Source of the DNA: Rhodobacter sp. NTK016B
Lineage (GTDB): Bacteria > Pseudomonadota > Alphaproteobacteria > Rhodobacterales > Rhodobacteraceae
Direction: 5' to 3'
NCBI RefSeq assembly: GCF_017303295.1
Contig: NZ_JAFKOK010000008.1
Span: forward strand, 124,001-188,000
DNA: 64,000 bases
The notes beneath the pieces were generated by a model. That model ran no database searches and was not told where the DNA came from. It saw nothing but the letters and a program-made list of their open reading frames with translations. The position numbers were made by a program, and so were the translations under genes. Below, one piece after another: positions 33,037 through 42,356 of this stretch; the stretch's first letter is position 1; every line of letters begins with the position of its first letter.

Positions 33037-35228
33037 CCGAATTCCATTACGACATGGACAGCGACGGCGTGGCCGTCATCACCTGGGACGTGCCCGAGAA
33101 GTCGATGAACGTCCTGTCCTTCGACGGCCTGCGCGAGCTTGAGGCGGCGATCGACAAGGCTCATGCGGATGACGCCGTCAAAGGCATCGTCATCACCTCG
33201 GGCAAACCCGATTTCGCCGGCGGCATGGATCTGAACATCCTGGGTTCGATGCGCGACAGCGCGGGCGACAACCCGGCGCAGGGCGTGTTCGACGGCATCA
33301 TGTCGATGCATGCGCTGCTGCGGAAGATCGAGCTGGCGGGCATGGACCGCAAGACGCAGAAGGGCGGCAAGCCCACCGCCGCCGCGCTGCCCGGTACGGC
33401 GATGGGCATCGGGCTGGAAATCCCGCTGGCCTGTCACCGCATCTTCGCCGCCGAGAACCCCAAGGCGCAGATCGGCTTGCCCGAGATCAAGGTCGGCATC
33501 TTCCCCGGCGCCGGGGGCACCACGCGGCTGGCCTGGAAGCTGGGCGCGATGGCCGCCGCTCCGCTGCTTCTGGAAGGCAAGACCAACAGCCCCGACAAGG
33601 CGAAGAAAGCCGGTGTGATCGACGAGGTCGTCGCGCCCGGCGATCTGCTGGCCGAAGCCAAGGCATGGGTGCTGGCCGCCAAGGATGCCGATCTGGTCAA
33701 ACCGTGGGACACCAAAGGCTACAAGATCCCCGGCGGTGCGCCCTATTCGGCACCGGGCTTCCCGACCTTTGTCGGCGCCTCGGTGATGGTGCATTCGCAG
33801 ACATGGGGCGTCTATCCGGCGGCCAAGGCGCTGCTGTCGGCGGTCTATGAAGGCATGCAGGTGCCCTTCGATACCGCGCTGAAGATCGAGGCGCGCTATT
33901 TCACCCATGTGCTGATGAACCCGTCCTCCACGGCGATGATCCGCTCGCTCTTCGTCAACAAGGGCGCGCTGGAAAAAGGCGCGAACCGGCCTGACGTCCC
34001 CGACGAGAAGGTCTCGAAAGTTGGCGTTCTGGGGGCGGGCATGATGGGCGCGGGCATCGCCTATGTCTCGGCCAAGGCGGGCATCGAGGTGGTGCTGCTC
34101 GACGCGTCGCTCGAGTCGGCCGAGAAGGGCAAAGCCTATTCGGCGGGCATCCTCGACAAGGCGATCAAGCGCGGGCGTTCGACCGAAGAGAAGAAACAGG
34201 CGCTGCTGTCGAAGATCACCACAACCACGGATTACGCTGATCTGGAAGGCTGCGATCTGATCGTGGAAGCCGTGTTCGAAGATCCCAAGGTCAAGGCCGA
34301 TGTGACCGCGCAGGCCGAAGCGGTGATCCCCGACACCGCGATCTTCGCGTCGAATACCTCGACCCTGCCGATCACCTCGCTCGCCACCGCGTCGAAGCGG
34401 CCCGAGCAATTCATCGGCATCCACTTCTTCTCGCCCGTCGACAAGATGCTGCTGGTCGAGATCATCAAGGGCGCGAAAACCGGCGACCGCGCGGTGGCCA
34501 AGGCGCTGGACTACGTGCGCCAGATCCGCAAGACGCCGATCGTCGTCAACGACGCGCGCTTCTTCTACGCCAACCGCTGCATCATCCCCTATATCAACGA
34601 AGGGATGCGTCTGGCCTCGGAAGGCACGCCGCTGCCGATGGTCGATCACGCCGCGAAGCTTCTGGGCTTCCCGGTGGGGCCGATCACGCTGGTCGACGAA
34701 ACCTCGCTGGATCTGGGCGCCAAGATCGCCAAGGCCACCAAGGCGGCAATGGGCAACGACTACCCCGATGACGCCGTCGACGAAGTGGTGTTCTGGATGG
34801 TCGACGAGGGCCGTCTGGGCCGCAAGTCCAAGGCCGGGTTCTTCGACTACGACGAAAGCGGCAAGCGTCAGGGTTACTGGACCGGGTTCAACGAGAAATA
34901 CCCGACGGTGGAAGGCGCCGATCTTGAGGACGTGCAGAACCGCCTGATGATGGCGCAGGTGCTCGAAGCGGTCCGCGCGCTGGAAGAGGGCGTGCTGGAA
35001 GACATCCGCGAAGGCGATGTGGGCGCGATCCTTGGCTGGGGCTTCGCGCCATGGTCGGGCGGTCCGTTCGGCTGGCTGGACATCATCGGTGCCGAGAAGG
35101 CGGTCGCGATCTGCGACTCGCTGGAAGCCAAATTCGGCGCGCGGTTCAAATGCCCGCAGCTTCTGCGCGACATGGCGGCCAAGGGGCAGACCTTCTACGG
35201 CAAGAACCGGGTTCAGGTCGCGGCCTGA
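33033..35228 (+). CDS. Enoyl-CoA hydratase/3-hydroxyacyl-CoA dehydrogenase (FadJ/FadB-like)
   Basis: Bifunctional beta-oxidation enzyme of 731 residues. The start at 33033 overlaps the cupin stop as ATGA. N-terminal crotonase domain (SGKPDFAGGMDLNIL oxyanion region; IGLPEIKVGIFPGAGGTTRL with catalytic Glu), then NAD-binding dehydrogenase from about residue 328 (KVGVLGAGMMGAGIAYVSAKAG), SNTSTLPITSLA, HFFSPVDKMLLVEI with catalytic His, and two C-terminal helical dehydrogenase domains. Last gene of the operon; a strong terminator follows at 35251. Confidence 0.93.
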   Translation: MTEFHYDMDSDGVAVITWDVPEKSMNVLSFDGLRELEAAIDKAHADDAVKGIVITSGKPDFAGGMDLNILGSMRDSAGDNPAQGVFDGIMSMHALLRKIELAGMDRKTQKGGKPTAAALPGTAMGIGLEIPLACHRIFAAENPKAQIGLPEIKVGIFPGAGGTTRLAWKLGAMAAAPLLLEGKTNSPDKAKKAGVIDEVVAPGDLLAEAKAWVLAAKDADLVKPWDTKGYKIPGGAPYSAPGFPTFVGASVMVHSQTWGVYPAAKALLSAVYEGMQVPFDTALKIEARYFTHVLMNPSSTAMIRSLFVNKGALEKGANRPDVPDEKVSKVGVLGAGMMGAGIAYVSAKAGIEVVLLDASLESAEKGKAYSAGILDKAIKRGRSTEEKKQALLSKITTTTDYADLEGCDLIVEAVFEDPKVKADVTAQAEAVIPDTAIFASNTSTLPITSLATASKRPEQFIGIHFFSPVDKMLLVEIIKGAKTGDRAVAKALDYVRQIRKTPIVVNDARFFYANRCIIPYINEGMRLASEGTPLPMVDHAAKLLGFPVGPITLVDETSLDLGAKIAKATKAAMGNDYPDDAVDEVVFWMVDEGRLGRKSKAGFFDYDESGKRQGYWTGFNEKYPTVEGADLEDVQNRLMMAQVLEAVRALEEGVLEDIREGDVGAILGWGFAPWSGGPFGWLDIIGAEKAVAICDSLEAKFGARFKCPQLLRDMAAKGQTFYGKNRVQVAA

Positions 35229-35250
35229 TCCCCGGACGGTGAGAAACGCG

Positions 35251-35283
35251 AACGCCCGCCCCGGGAACGGGGCGGGCGTTTTC
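35251..35283 (+). terminator. Intrinsic terminator of the beta-oxidation operon
   Basis: Perfect 12-bp stem AACGCCCGCCCC / GGGGCGGGCGTT with loop GGGAAC, then TTTC. 22 bases after the FadJ-like stop. Confidence 0.9.
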
Positions 35284-35318
35284 ATGTCCGGCTTCATGTC
35301 CGGCCAGCGGCGCGCGGG

Positions 35319-35948
35319 TCAGCCCTGCGGATGATGCGCCGAAGGCATCGTCGCGATCAGCTGACGGCCCTGCGCTTCGGACAGGCGCGGATAATTGTCG
35401 TGACGGGCTCCGTCGGCGCCGCATTGCGCCAGCAGCGTGCCGTCGACATAGATCACCTCGTCCCCGTCGAATTCCAGCGTGACGATGGAAATTTCGCTCT
35501 CGGGCTCGACCGGCGCGATGCCGTTATGGCCGTCCAGCACCGCCGCCGACACAAGGGTGAAGGCGTCGCCATAGAGCGTCTCGGCGGCATCCGATTCGAT
35601 CAGGATCGGCTGGCCGGGCAGTACCCGCAGCGCCGAGCGGTTGCCCAGCGCGCCGGCCGGCAGTGCCAGCGGCCAGACCCCGCGCGGCGCGCCCGCGACA
35701 TCGGTATGCAGGCTTGAGACATGCACCGCCCGCACTGGCCGCATCCCGTTATCAAAGGTTGCGACCCGGTCGCCCGCGCGCAACTCTTCCACCGGCAGCC
35801 AGCCCATATCGGTGGCAACCCGCGTCCCCGCGATCAGCCCACCCGCCAGCGCAAGCGCTTCGTCGCGTACCACGCGCGTTCCCGGCACGGTCCGCGCCGG
35901 TGGCTGCCCGTGTGCGGCGTTCTTGCGATCGATGAGATGCTTCGGCAT
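35319..35948 (-). CDS. Hint-domain protein lacking the usual nucleophile
   Basis: Protein of 209 residues with a Hedgehog/Intein (Hint) fold common in Rhodobacterales. The start at 35948 (MPKHLIDRKN) follows GGAGGG. The Hint block begins at about residue 37 (GLIAGTRVATDMGWLPVEELRAGDRV) and includes LRVLPGQPILIESDAAETLYGD near the end. Typical members have CFxxGTxIxT at this point. Here the Cys is replaced (GLIAGT), so autoprocessing looks impossible and the domain is probably structural. No signal peptide; export, if any, would use another route. Role unknown. Confidence 0.8.
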   Translation of the reverse strand: MPKHLIDRKNAAHGQPPARTVPGTRVVRDEALALAGGLIAGTRVATDMGWLPVEELRAGDRVATFDNGMRPVRAVHVSSLHTDVAGAPRGVWPLALPAGALGNRSALRVLPGQPILIESDAAETLYGDAFTLVSAAVLDGHNGIAPVEPESEISIVTLEFDGDEVIYVDGTLLAQCGADGARHDNYPRLSEAQGRQLIATMPSAHHPQG

Positions 35949-36153
35949 GGCCGTTCCCTCCCTGATGAAGCGGGGGTTGCTTCGAACTGACAGAAAACCC
36001 GGTGGCGATGGCAAATACGCGGACCAATTGCGTCAATATTCAGGCATTTCCGCCCGCGCCCCGTGAACAGTGCGACGCATCGCAGCCCCTTCCCCAGCGC
36101 CCCACTTGTCGCCAATATGGCCCGAAGGGAGCGTCAGCGAGGGAGTGCGACGA

Positions 36154-37776
36154 ATGGGATGGTTGGCCGATGAATCCGGGCTGGAGAAATGCGCCGCAAA
36201 CTATGTGCCGCTGACGCCGCTGTCACATCTCAACCGCGCCGCCGACCTGTTCGCCACGCGCGAAGCGCTGGTCTACGGGACCGAGCGCTGGACCTATGCG
36301 CAGTACCATCAGCGGGTGACGAAGCTGGCTTCGGGGCTGGCAAAGCTGGGGGTCGAGCCCGGCCATGTCGTCGCGGTCCTTCTGCCCAACGTCCCCGCCC
36401 ATGCCGAGGCGCATTTCGGCGTGCCTGTCGCGGGCGCGGTCCTGAATTCGATCAATACCCGGCTCGATCTGGATACGGTCGCCTATATCCTTGAACATGG
36501 CGGCGCCAAGGTGGCGATCGTCGACAGCGCGCTGGTGGAACTGGTCGAGCGGGCCTGCATCATCATCGGCGGCGGTCCGAAGATCGTCGAGGTGCCGGAT
36601 CCTCAGGCTGGCATCGCGCCCAGCGGGCGGCACATGGTCTATGAGGACCTGATCGCCTCGGGCGACGATGGGTTCGCGTGGATAATGCCGCAGGACGAAT
36701 GGGAATCGCTGGCGCTGAACTATACCAGCGGCACCACCGGGCGGCCAAAGGGCGTCGTCTATCACCATCGCGGCGCCTATTTGTCGACGATGTCGCAGCC
36801 GATCAGCTGGCGCATGACGCTTTACCCGCGCTACCTGACCATCGTGCCGATGTTCCATTGCAACGCTTGGTGCCATCCGTGGATGATCCCCGCTCTGGGC
36901 GGCGCGATCATCTGCCTGCGCGAGATCACCGCCGGGGGCATCTATCAGGCCATCGCCGACGAGGGCGCCACCCATTTCGGCGGCGCGCCCATCGTTCTGA
37001 ACACCATCATTGGCGCGAAGGACGAAGAGCGGCGGCCCTTCGATCATGTGGTCGAGGTCTTTACCGCCGGGGCCCCGCCCCCCGCCGCCACGCTGGCGGC
37101 AATCGAGCCGCTGGGCTTCAACGTCACGCAGGTCTACGGCCTGACCGAGACCTACGGCCCCGCCACCGAATGCACATGGCACGAAGGCTTCGACGCCCTG
37201 CCGCAGGATCAGCGGTCCGCAGTCAAGGCGCGCACCGGGGTCAAGATGCCGTTCATGGAGGAAATCACCGTGCTGGGCGACGGGATGCAGCCGGTGGCAC
37301 GCGACGGCGTGGCACTGGGCGAAATCATGCATCGCGGCAACGGCGTGATGAAGGGCTATTTCCGCAATCCCGAAGCCACGCGCGAGGCGTTCAGAGGCGG
37401 CTATTTCCACTCGGGCGACATCGCCTACATGCACGAGGACGGCTATATCAAGATCGCCGACCGCTCGAAGGACATCATCATCTCGGGCGGCGAGAATGTC
37501 AGTTCCGTCGAGGTCGAGGGCGCGCTGGCGCATCACCCCGCCGTGTCGCTTTGCGCCGTGGTGGCCAAGCCCGACGACAAATGGGGCGAGGTGCCCTGTG
37601 CTTTCGTCGAACTGAAAGCGGGAACCGAGGCCACCGAGGCCGAGCTTATCGCCTTCTGCCGAGAGCGTCTGGCCGGGTTCAAGACGCCCAAGCGGGTGAT
37701 TTTCTACGAGCTGCCCAAGACCTCGACCGGGAAGATCCAGAAATTCGAGCTTCGCGCGCTGGCCAAGACGATGTAA
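36154..37776 (+). CDS. Acyl-CoA synthetase (AMP-binding; medium-chain/DmdB-like)
   Basis: ATP-dependent acid-CoA ligase of 540 residues. The start at 36154 (MGWLADESGLEKC) has GGGAG eight bases upstream. AMP-binding motifs: LNYTSGTTGRPKGVVYHH (P-loop), VYGLTETYGP (A5), YFHSGDIAYMHEDGYIKIADRSKDII (A7-A8) and the catalytic Lys in KTSTGKIQKFELR near the end. Its length and wording match the roseobacter group that includes methylmercaptopropionate-CoA ligase DmdB and medium-chain fatty acid ligases. Close to the acyl-CoA dehydrogenase operon, it probably supplies acyl-CoA to it. Confidence 0.9.
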   Translation: MGWLADESGLEKCAANYVPLTPLSHLNRAADLFATREALVYGTERWTYAQYHQRVTKLASGLAKLGVEPGHVVAVLLPNVPAHAEAHFGVPVAGAVLNSINTRLDLDTVAYILEHGGAKVAIVDSALVELVERACIIIGGGPKIVEVPDPQAGIAPSGRHMVYEDLIASGDDGFAWIMPQDEWESLALNYTSGTTGRPKGVVYHHRGAYLSTMSQPISWRMTLYPRYLTIVPMFHCNAWCHPWMIPALGGAIICLREITAGGIYQAIADEGATHFGGAPIVLNTIIGAKDEERRPFDHVVEVFTAGAPPPAATLAAIEPLGFNVTQVYGLTETYGPATECTWHEGFDALPQDQRSAVKARTGVKMPFMEEITVLGDGMQPVARDGVALGEIMHRGNGVMKGYFRNPEATREAFRGGYFHSGDIAYMHEDGYIKIADRSKDIIISGGENVSSVEVEGALAHHPAVSLCAVVAKPDDKWGEVPCAFVELKAGTEATEAELIAFCRERLAGFKTPKRVIFYELPKTSTGKIQKFELRALAKTM

Positions 37777-37871
37777 CGGGGGCAAACCGGACAGCCTCTG
37801 GCGCCAAACCCCGCGCTCGGTTAAACTGGCCGCGACCCGAATTCATAAAAACCACGGGCGGTAGTTGAGGC

Positions 37872-38894
37872 ATGACGGCGCTTGAGAAATACGCCCGGCT
37901 CGAAGGGTCGGGTGTCTGGCGGGCGGGGCCCGAGGCCCAGCGGCGCGACGTCGTCGTGTCGCTCGGCAATGCCAGCCTCGTCATCGCCGATGGCAAAAGC
38001 GGCGCGCCGCTCAGCCATTGGTCCCTGCCGGCGGTGCAGCGCCTCACGCGCGGACAGAAACCCGCGATCTTTGCCCCCCTGACCGACGATACCGGCGAAA
38101 CTCTGGAACTGGACGATGCGCTGCTGATCGAGGCGCTCGATACCATCCGCGCCGCGCTCAGCCCGCGACGGGGTTTCGCCCGGCTGCGCATGGCGGTGGC
38201 GGCTGTTGCGGTGCTGGCTCTGCTGATCGGGCTGGCGATGCTGCCCCGCGTTCTGGTCACCCGCACCGCCGCCATCGTCCCCCCCGCCGCGCGGGCGCAG
38301 ATCGGGCGCGATGCGCTGAACGCGATGGTCGAGAGCCCGGCCGGCGAACGGATCTGCGCCGATCCCGAGGGACGGCAGGCGATGGCGACGCTGCGCAACC
38401 TCGTGCTGGGCTCGGATTGGCGGGTGATGGTCGTGGCGGGCCTGCCCGGCGCGCAGGCCGCGCATCTGCCCGGACGGCTGATCGTGCTGGGCGAAGGGCT
38501 GATCGCCCGGCTCGACAGCCCCGAGGCGCTGGCGGGCTGGATTCTGGCCGAGGCGCAGGAAGCCGAGCGCAGCGACCCGCTGCTCGACGTGTTGCACTAT
38601 GCCGGAACCGGCGCCACGGCGGGCCTGCTGACCACGGGCGCCCTGCCCGACGACGCGCTGCGCGGCTATGCCAGCGCGCGGCTGACGCAGGCCCCGGCCG
38701 AGCCCGATCCCGACGCGATCGGACAGTGGTTCCGGACCGAAGCGCTCTCGCCCCTGCCCTATGCCGCCTCGCTGCCTGCCGAGCGGCAGAACGTGGCGCA
38801 GGCCCTGAACGCGATGGAACAGCGCCCGTTCCGCGATGCTCCGCTTCTGAGCGACGGCGAATGGCTGCAGGTACAGGCGATTTGCGCGCATTGA
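37872..38894 (+). CDS. Membrane protein with degenerate M48-like segment, unknown function
   Basis: Protein of 340 residues. N-terminal cytosolic part (about 1-98), one membrane segment (MAVAAVAVLALLIGLAMLP, about 104-122), then a larger C-terminal part. The stretch HLPGRLIVLGEGLIARLDSP, followed by LAGWILAEAQEAERSDP, recalls the M48 metalloprotease pattern (ALPGGxixvtxGLlxxl... then HExxH), but the HExxH position reads AEAQE and has no histidines. It would therefore be an inactive relative, if related at all. Weak ribosome binding site TGAGG. Confidence 0.75.
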   Translation: MTALEKYARLEGSGVWRAGPEAQRRDVVVSLGNASLVIADGKSGAPLSHWSLPAVQRLTRGQKPAIFAPLTDDTGETLELDDALLIEALDTIRAALSPRRGFARLRMAVAAVAVLALLIGLAMLPRVLVTRTAAIVPPAARAQIGRDALNAMVESPAGERICADPEGRQAMATLRNLVLGSDWRVMVVAGLPGAQAAHLPGRLIVLGEGLIARLDSPEALAGWILAEAQEAERSDPLLDVLHYAGTGATAGLLTTGALPDDALRGYASARLTQAPAEPDPDAIGQWFRTEALSPLPYAASLPAERQNVAQALNAMEQRPFRDAPLLSDGEWLQVQAICAH

Positions 38895-39049
38895 GCCCCG
38901 TAGCGCAGGGTTGAAACCGCGTCGCCCTGATGGCATAGGACCCGGCGTGAGGACGACCTCCCCTGTTGGACGCCCGGCCGCCAAGCGCCTGCCGGGCCGC
39001 CGAAGGACCAGATGGCCGGGACGACCCGGCGGCTAATCCCGAGGTTGCC

Positions 39050-39478
39050 ATGCGCTCTCCGCTCGACCGACTCCGCCATGCGCTCAGTTTCGAACTCATC
39101 GCCCTTCTGGTGATGATCCCGCTGGGCTCGTTTGCCTTTGGCATGCCGATGCAGGATATCGGCGTCGTGGGCATCGTCGCGGCCACGCTCGCGACGCTGT
39201 GGAACATGCTCTACAACCTGCTGTTCGACCTGACCCTGCGCCGGATGCGCGGCACGACGCTGAAGACGGGCCCCGCGCGGGTGCTGCATGCCGTGCTGTT
39301 CGAAATCGGGCTGCTGATCGTGCTGATGCCCTTCATCGCGTGGTATCTGGGCATCTCGCTGTGGCACGCGCTGGTGATGGACGTGTCCTTCGCGGTTTTC
39401 TACATGCTGTACGCGCTGGTCTTCAACTGGGCCTATGACCGGCTGTTCCCGCTGCCCGAATGGCAGACCGCGCGCTGA
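39050..39478 (+). CDS. PACE-family efflux protein (bacterial transmembrane pair)
   Basis: Inner-membrane protein of 142 residues, four membrane segments in two related halves. The start at 39050 (MRSPLDRLRHALSFE) has GAGG five bases upstream. Each half begins with the PACE signature: RLRHALSFELIALLVMIPL and RVLHAVLFEIGLLIVLMPF, with the conserved membrane Glu in both. PACE proteins export biocides such as chlorhexidine by proton exchange; the natural substrate may be a polyamine. Confidence 0.88.
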   Translation: MRSPLDRLRHALSFELIALLVMIPLGSFAFGMPMQDIGVVGIVAATLATLWNMLYNLLFDLTLRRMRGTTLKTGPARVLHAVLFEIGLLIVLMPFIAWYLGISLWHALVMDVSFAVFYMLYALVFNWAYDRLFPLPEWQTAR

Positions 39479-39520
39479 CGCGGCCTGCGGCTTCGTTCAT
39501 CGTTGAGTAGCGGTGTGCGT

Positions 39521-40570
39521 TTACCGGATGAAGGCGTCCGAATAGCCCATCGCGCGCGCGTGCTGCAAAGCCGCGTTCAGCTGCCCGGGCGAGTTGAACG
39601 GCCCGGCCAGCACGATCTGGTATTCCGACCCGCCTGACACCGCGCGGCCCAGCGCCACGGGAAACCCGCTGGAACGCAGATGGCCGATGGCAAGCTGCGC
39701 GTTGGATTGCTGACCATAGGTGCCGACCTGCACGTATTGCCCTGCCGTCATCCGTCCGCCCGAGGCCGGCTGCGCTGGACGGGCTGCGGCGGTCGGGACG
39801 GCAGCGGTAGGAACGGCGGCGGCCCGCGCTTGCGCCGCGACCGGCTCGGGTGCCGAGGGGCGCGGGACATAGCCGGTCGGGTTGGTCGCAAGCTGGCCAT
39901 GCAGATAGGCGTCCTGCCAGCGCGAATCGCGGTCGCGGCCCATGACATGGCCATAACCCGGCGCGCCCCGGCGCGGATTCAGCCCGTCCCAAGCCGCCCA
40001 GTCGCTGCGATAGCGCCGCCCCTGCACGGCCGTATCGGACGGCACCACCACCGGCACATTGATGCGCGGCGGCGTGGCGGCGGCGGCCCGAGCCGCAGCG
40101 CGCGAGCGCGAGGCGGCCGGATAGCTGGGCGTCTGGCTGGGGGTGGTGGCCATGACGCTGGTCGCGGTGCGCACCCGCACGCGCGAGGTCGTGCCTTCCG
40201 GCGCGGCGATCGTCACGGGGGGCGGGGCGGGGCGCCCGGCGGCGGCTTGAACCGGCGCCGTGGGGGTCGTGGTCGTGGCGGCGGGCGCCTGCGCGGCATC
40301 GGCAACCGGGGCCGGGCCGCCATTGGTGGGCGCATAGCCGCACATCGGCTGACGGTTCGCGTCGAAACGCGGCACCCAGCTTACGCTGCCGTTAAAACCG
40401 GCGCGGACGAAGACGCAGCCGTTGGAATCGATGTATTGCGTGCCGGTGTAATCGGCGCCGGGCAATTCCGCCGGAACTCGCCCGGATTGCGCCTGAACGC
40501 TTCCTGCCGCGACGGCGGTCAGCAGCACCATTGCTGAAAGCCATGGCGTCGAAAGCAATCTGGTAACCAT
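39521..40570 (-). CDS. Secreted SPOR-domain protein
   Basis: Envelope protein of 349 residues. The start at 40570 gives a signal peptide (residues 1-28, cleavage near VQAQS). A conserved first domain with two cysteines (YIDSNGCVFVRAGFNG, RQPMCGYAPT), a long low-complexity Ala/Pro/Thr linker (about 90-270) and a C-terminal SPOR domain (YVQVGTYGQQSNAQLAIGHL, VLAGPFNSPGQLNAAL). SPOR domains bind denuded septal peptidoglycan, so a role at the division site or cell wall is likely. Conserved in Rhodobacterales. Confidence 0.88.
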   Translation of the reverse strand: MVTRLLSTPWLSAMVLLTAVAAGSVQAQSGRVPAELPGADYTGTQYIDSNGCVFVRAGFNGSVSWVPRFDANRQPMCGYAPTNGGPAPVADAAQAPAATTTTPTAPVQAAAGRPAPPPVTIAAPEGTTSRVRVRTATSVMATTPSQTPSYPAASRSRAAARAAAATPPRINVPVVVPSDTAVQGRRYRSDWAAWDGLNPRRGAPGYGHVMGRDRDSRWQDAYLHGQLATNPTGYVPRPSAPEPVAAQARAAAVPTAAVPTAAARPAQPASGGRMTAGQYVQVGTYGQQSNAQLAIGHLRSSGFPVALGRAVSGGSEYQIVLAGPFNSPGQLNAALQHARAMGYSDAFIR

Positions 40571-40702
40571 CTTTGACCCCCTGTTACCTTGGCCCGAAGG
40601 ATGCCTTGGTGATTCGTCCGAGTAAAGGGACAAGCGGCCTGCCCACGCACTTCTGCTGTGGACAAACCTCAAGAGGTTGAGAATTGTTCCGCAACCGGCC
40701 CC

Positions 40703-41350
40703 TTATTTGGTGCCGAACATCCGGTCCCCGGCATCGCCCAGCCCCGGCACGATATAGCCGTGATCGTTAAGGCATTCGTCCAGCGCGGCGGTGACGATGC
40801 GAACGTCGGGATGGGCCTCTTTCATCCGCTTCACGCCTTCGGGTGCGGCCAGAAGGCACATGAAAACGATATGCTTGGCACCCGCCGCCTTCAGCAGATC
40901 GACAGCCGCCGCCGAGGAATTCCCCGTGGCCAGCATCGGATCGACCACGACCGTCCAGCGTTCTTCCAGTTCCGAGGGCAGCTTGCAGTAATATTCGACC
41001 GGCTGCAGCGTTTCCGGGTCGCGGTAGAGCCCCACGAACCCTACCCGCGCCGCCGGGATCAGCTCCAGCACGCCGTCCAGCAGCCCGTTGCCCGCGCGCA
41101 GGATCGACACCAGCGCCATTTTCCGGCCCTGAAGCATCGGCGCGTCCATTTCGCAGATCGGCGTGTCGATCTTGACGCTGGCGGTCGGCAGTTCGCGCGT
41201 GGCCTCATAGGCCAGCAGCATCGAGATCTCGCGCAGAAGCTGGCGGAATTTCGACGTCGAGGTCGCCTTGTCGCGCATGATCGACAGCTTGTGCTGCACC
41301 AGCGGATGGGTGACGACCGTGAGGTGGGGAATGGTGGCGGTATCGGTCAT
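40703..41350 (-). CDS. upp: Uracil phosphoribosyltransferase
   Basis: Converts uracil and PRPP to UMP. 215 residues. The start at 41350 ([13 protein letters not shown]) overlaps the add stop (ATGA). PRPP loop [17 protein letters not shown], uracil-binding [20 protein letters not shown] at the C-terminus, and [14 protein letters not shown]. Last gene of the cdd-deoA-deoB-add-upp salvage operon. Confidence 0.96.
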   Translation of the reverse strand: MTDTATIPHLTVVTHPLVQHKLSIMRDKATSTSKFRQLLREISMLLAYEATRELPTASVKIDTPICEMDAPMLQGRKMALVSILRAGNGLLDGVLELIPAARVGFVGLYRDPETLQPVEYYCKLPSELEERWTVVVDPMLATGNSSAAAVDLLKAAGAKHIVFMCLLAAPEGVKRMKEAHPDVRIVTAALDECLNDHGYIVPGLGDAGDRMFGTK

Positions 41351-42345
41351 GCGCGGCCCTCGATCATGGACAGGATTCTGGAGCGCGTGGCCTCGTCGCA
41401 AAAGGCCGCGCGCGCGGCGTCCGCGTTGATGGCCCGGAAATCCGCCTCTGTCCAGCCGAAGGTCTGCGCCAGCGTCTCGTATTCCTGCACCAGGGCGGTG
41501 CGGAAAAAGGGCGGATCGTCGGTCGACAGGGTGATCTTGACCTCGCGTTCGCGCAGACGGTCGACGGGATGGTCGCGGAAGCTGGGATAGACGCCCAAGA
41601 ACACGTTCGAGCCGGGGCAGACTTCAAGCACGATGCCGTCCTCGGCCAGCCGGTCGACCAGCGCCAGATCGTCGATCGCCTGTACGCCGTGGCCGATCCG
41701 CTCGGGCCGCAGATGGTCGAGCGCATCGCGGACCGATTGCGCGCCGCCCCATTCGCCGGCATGGGCGGTCAGGCGCAGCCCCGCTTCGCGCGCGCAGTCG
41801 AAGGCCCAGGCGAAATCCTTGGGGTGGTGCATCTTCTCATCGCCCGCGATGCCGAAGCCGGTGATGAAATCCCCTTTGGTTTCCGCCGCGCACAGGGCGA
41901 TGGGACGGGCCTTTTCAGGGCCGAAATGGCGGATGCAGGTCACCACGCCCTTCAGCGTGATACCCATCGTGTTCTGCGCCTGCTCGGCAGCTTCCTCGAT
42001 CGCGTGCAGGTATTCGCGCCATGCCCCCAGATCGCCGCCGCCGCAAAAATCGGGCGAGACGAAGGTTTCGGCATAGATCACGCCGTCCTCGGCCCGCTCT
42101 TCCAGCACGGCCAGCACGAGGCGGCGGAAATCCTCGGGCGATTGCAGGGTCGAGGTCGCCGCTTCGTAGACTTCAAGGAAATGCCAGAAATCGCGGTAAT
42201 CGTAGCCACCGTCCTCGGCGAAGATGCCCGCGATATCGAGGCCCTTCTCTTTCGCCAGCCCGCGGATGAAAGCGGGCGGCGCGCCGCCTTCGAGATGCAG
42301 GTGCAGTTCGACCTTGGGCAGGGCGGGATCAATCAACTCGCTCAC
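41347..42345 (-). CDS. add: Adenosine deaminase
   Basis: Zinc hydrolase of 332 residues deaminating adenosine to inosine. The start is GTG at 42345 ([17 protein letters not shown]) with GGAG before it, 11 bases after deoB. Metal ligands His15 and His17 ([10 protein letters not shown]), His and catalytic Glu in [23 protein letters not shown], and Asp pair in [10 protein letters not shown]. Some bacterial enzymes of this group deaminate adenine instead, but the salvage operon favours adenosine. Confidence 0.92.
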   Translation of the reverse strand: MSELIDPALPKVELHLHLEGGAPPAFIRGLAKEKGLDIAGIFAEDGGYDYRDFWHFLEVYEAATSTLQSPEDFRRLVLAVLEERAEDGVIYAETFVSPDFCGGGDLGAWREYLHAIEEAAEQAQNTMGITLKGVVTCIRHFGPEKARPIALCAAETKGDFITGFGIAGDEKMHHPKDFAWAFDCAREAGLRLTAHAGEWGGAQSVRDALDHLRPERIGHGVQAIDDLALVDRLAEDGIVLEVCPGSNVFLGVYPSFRDHPVDRLREREVKITLSTDDPPFFRTALVQEYETLAQTFGWTEADFRAINADAARAAFCDEATRSRILSMIEGRA

Positions 42346-42356
42346 GGGACGCTCCG

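Noticed and set aside
32979-35297. Long antisense frame opposite the FadJ-like gene
   Set aside because: Same GC-bias artefact; the residues are low-complexity and no ribosome binding site fits.
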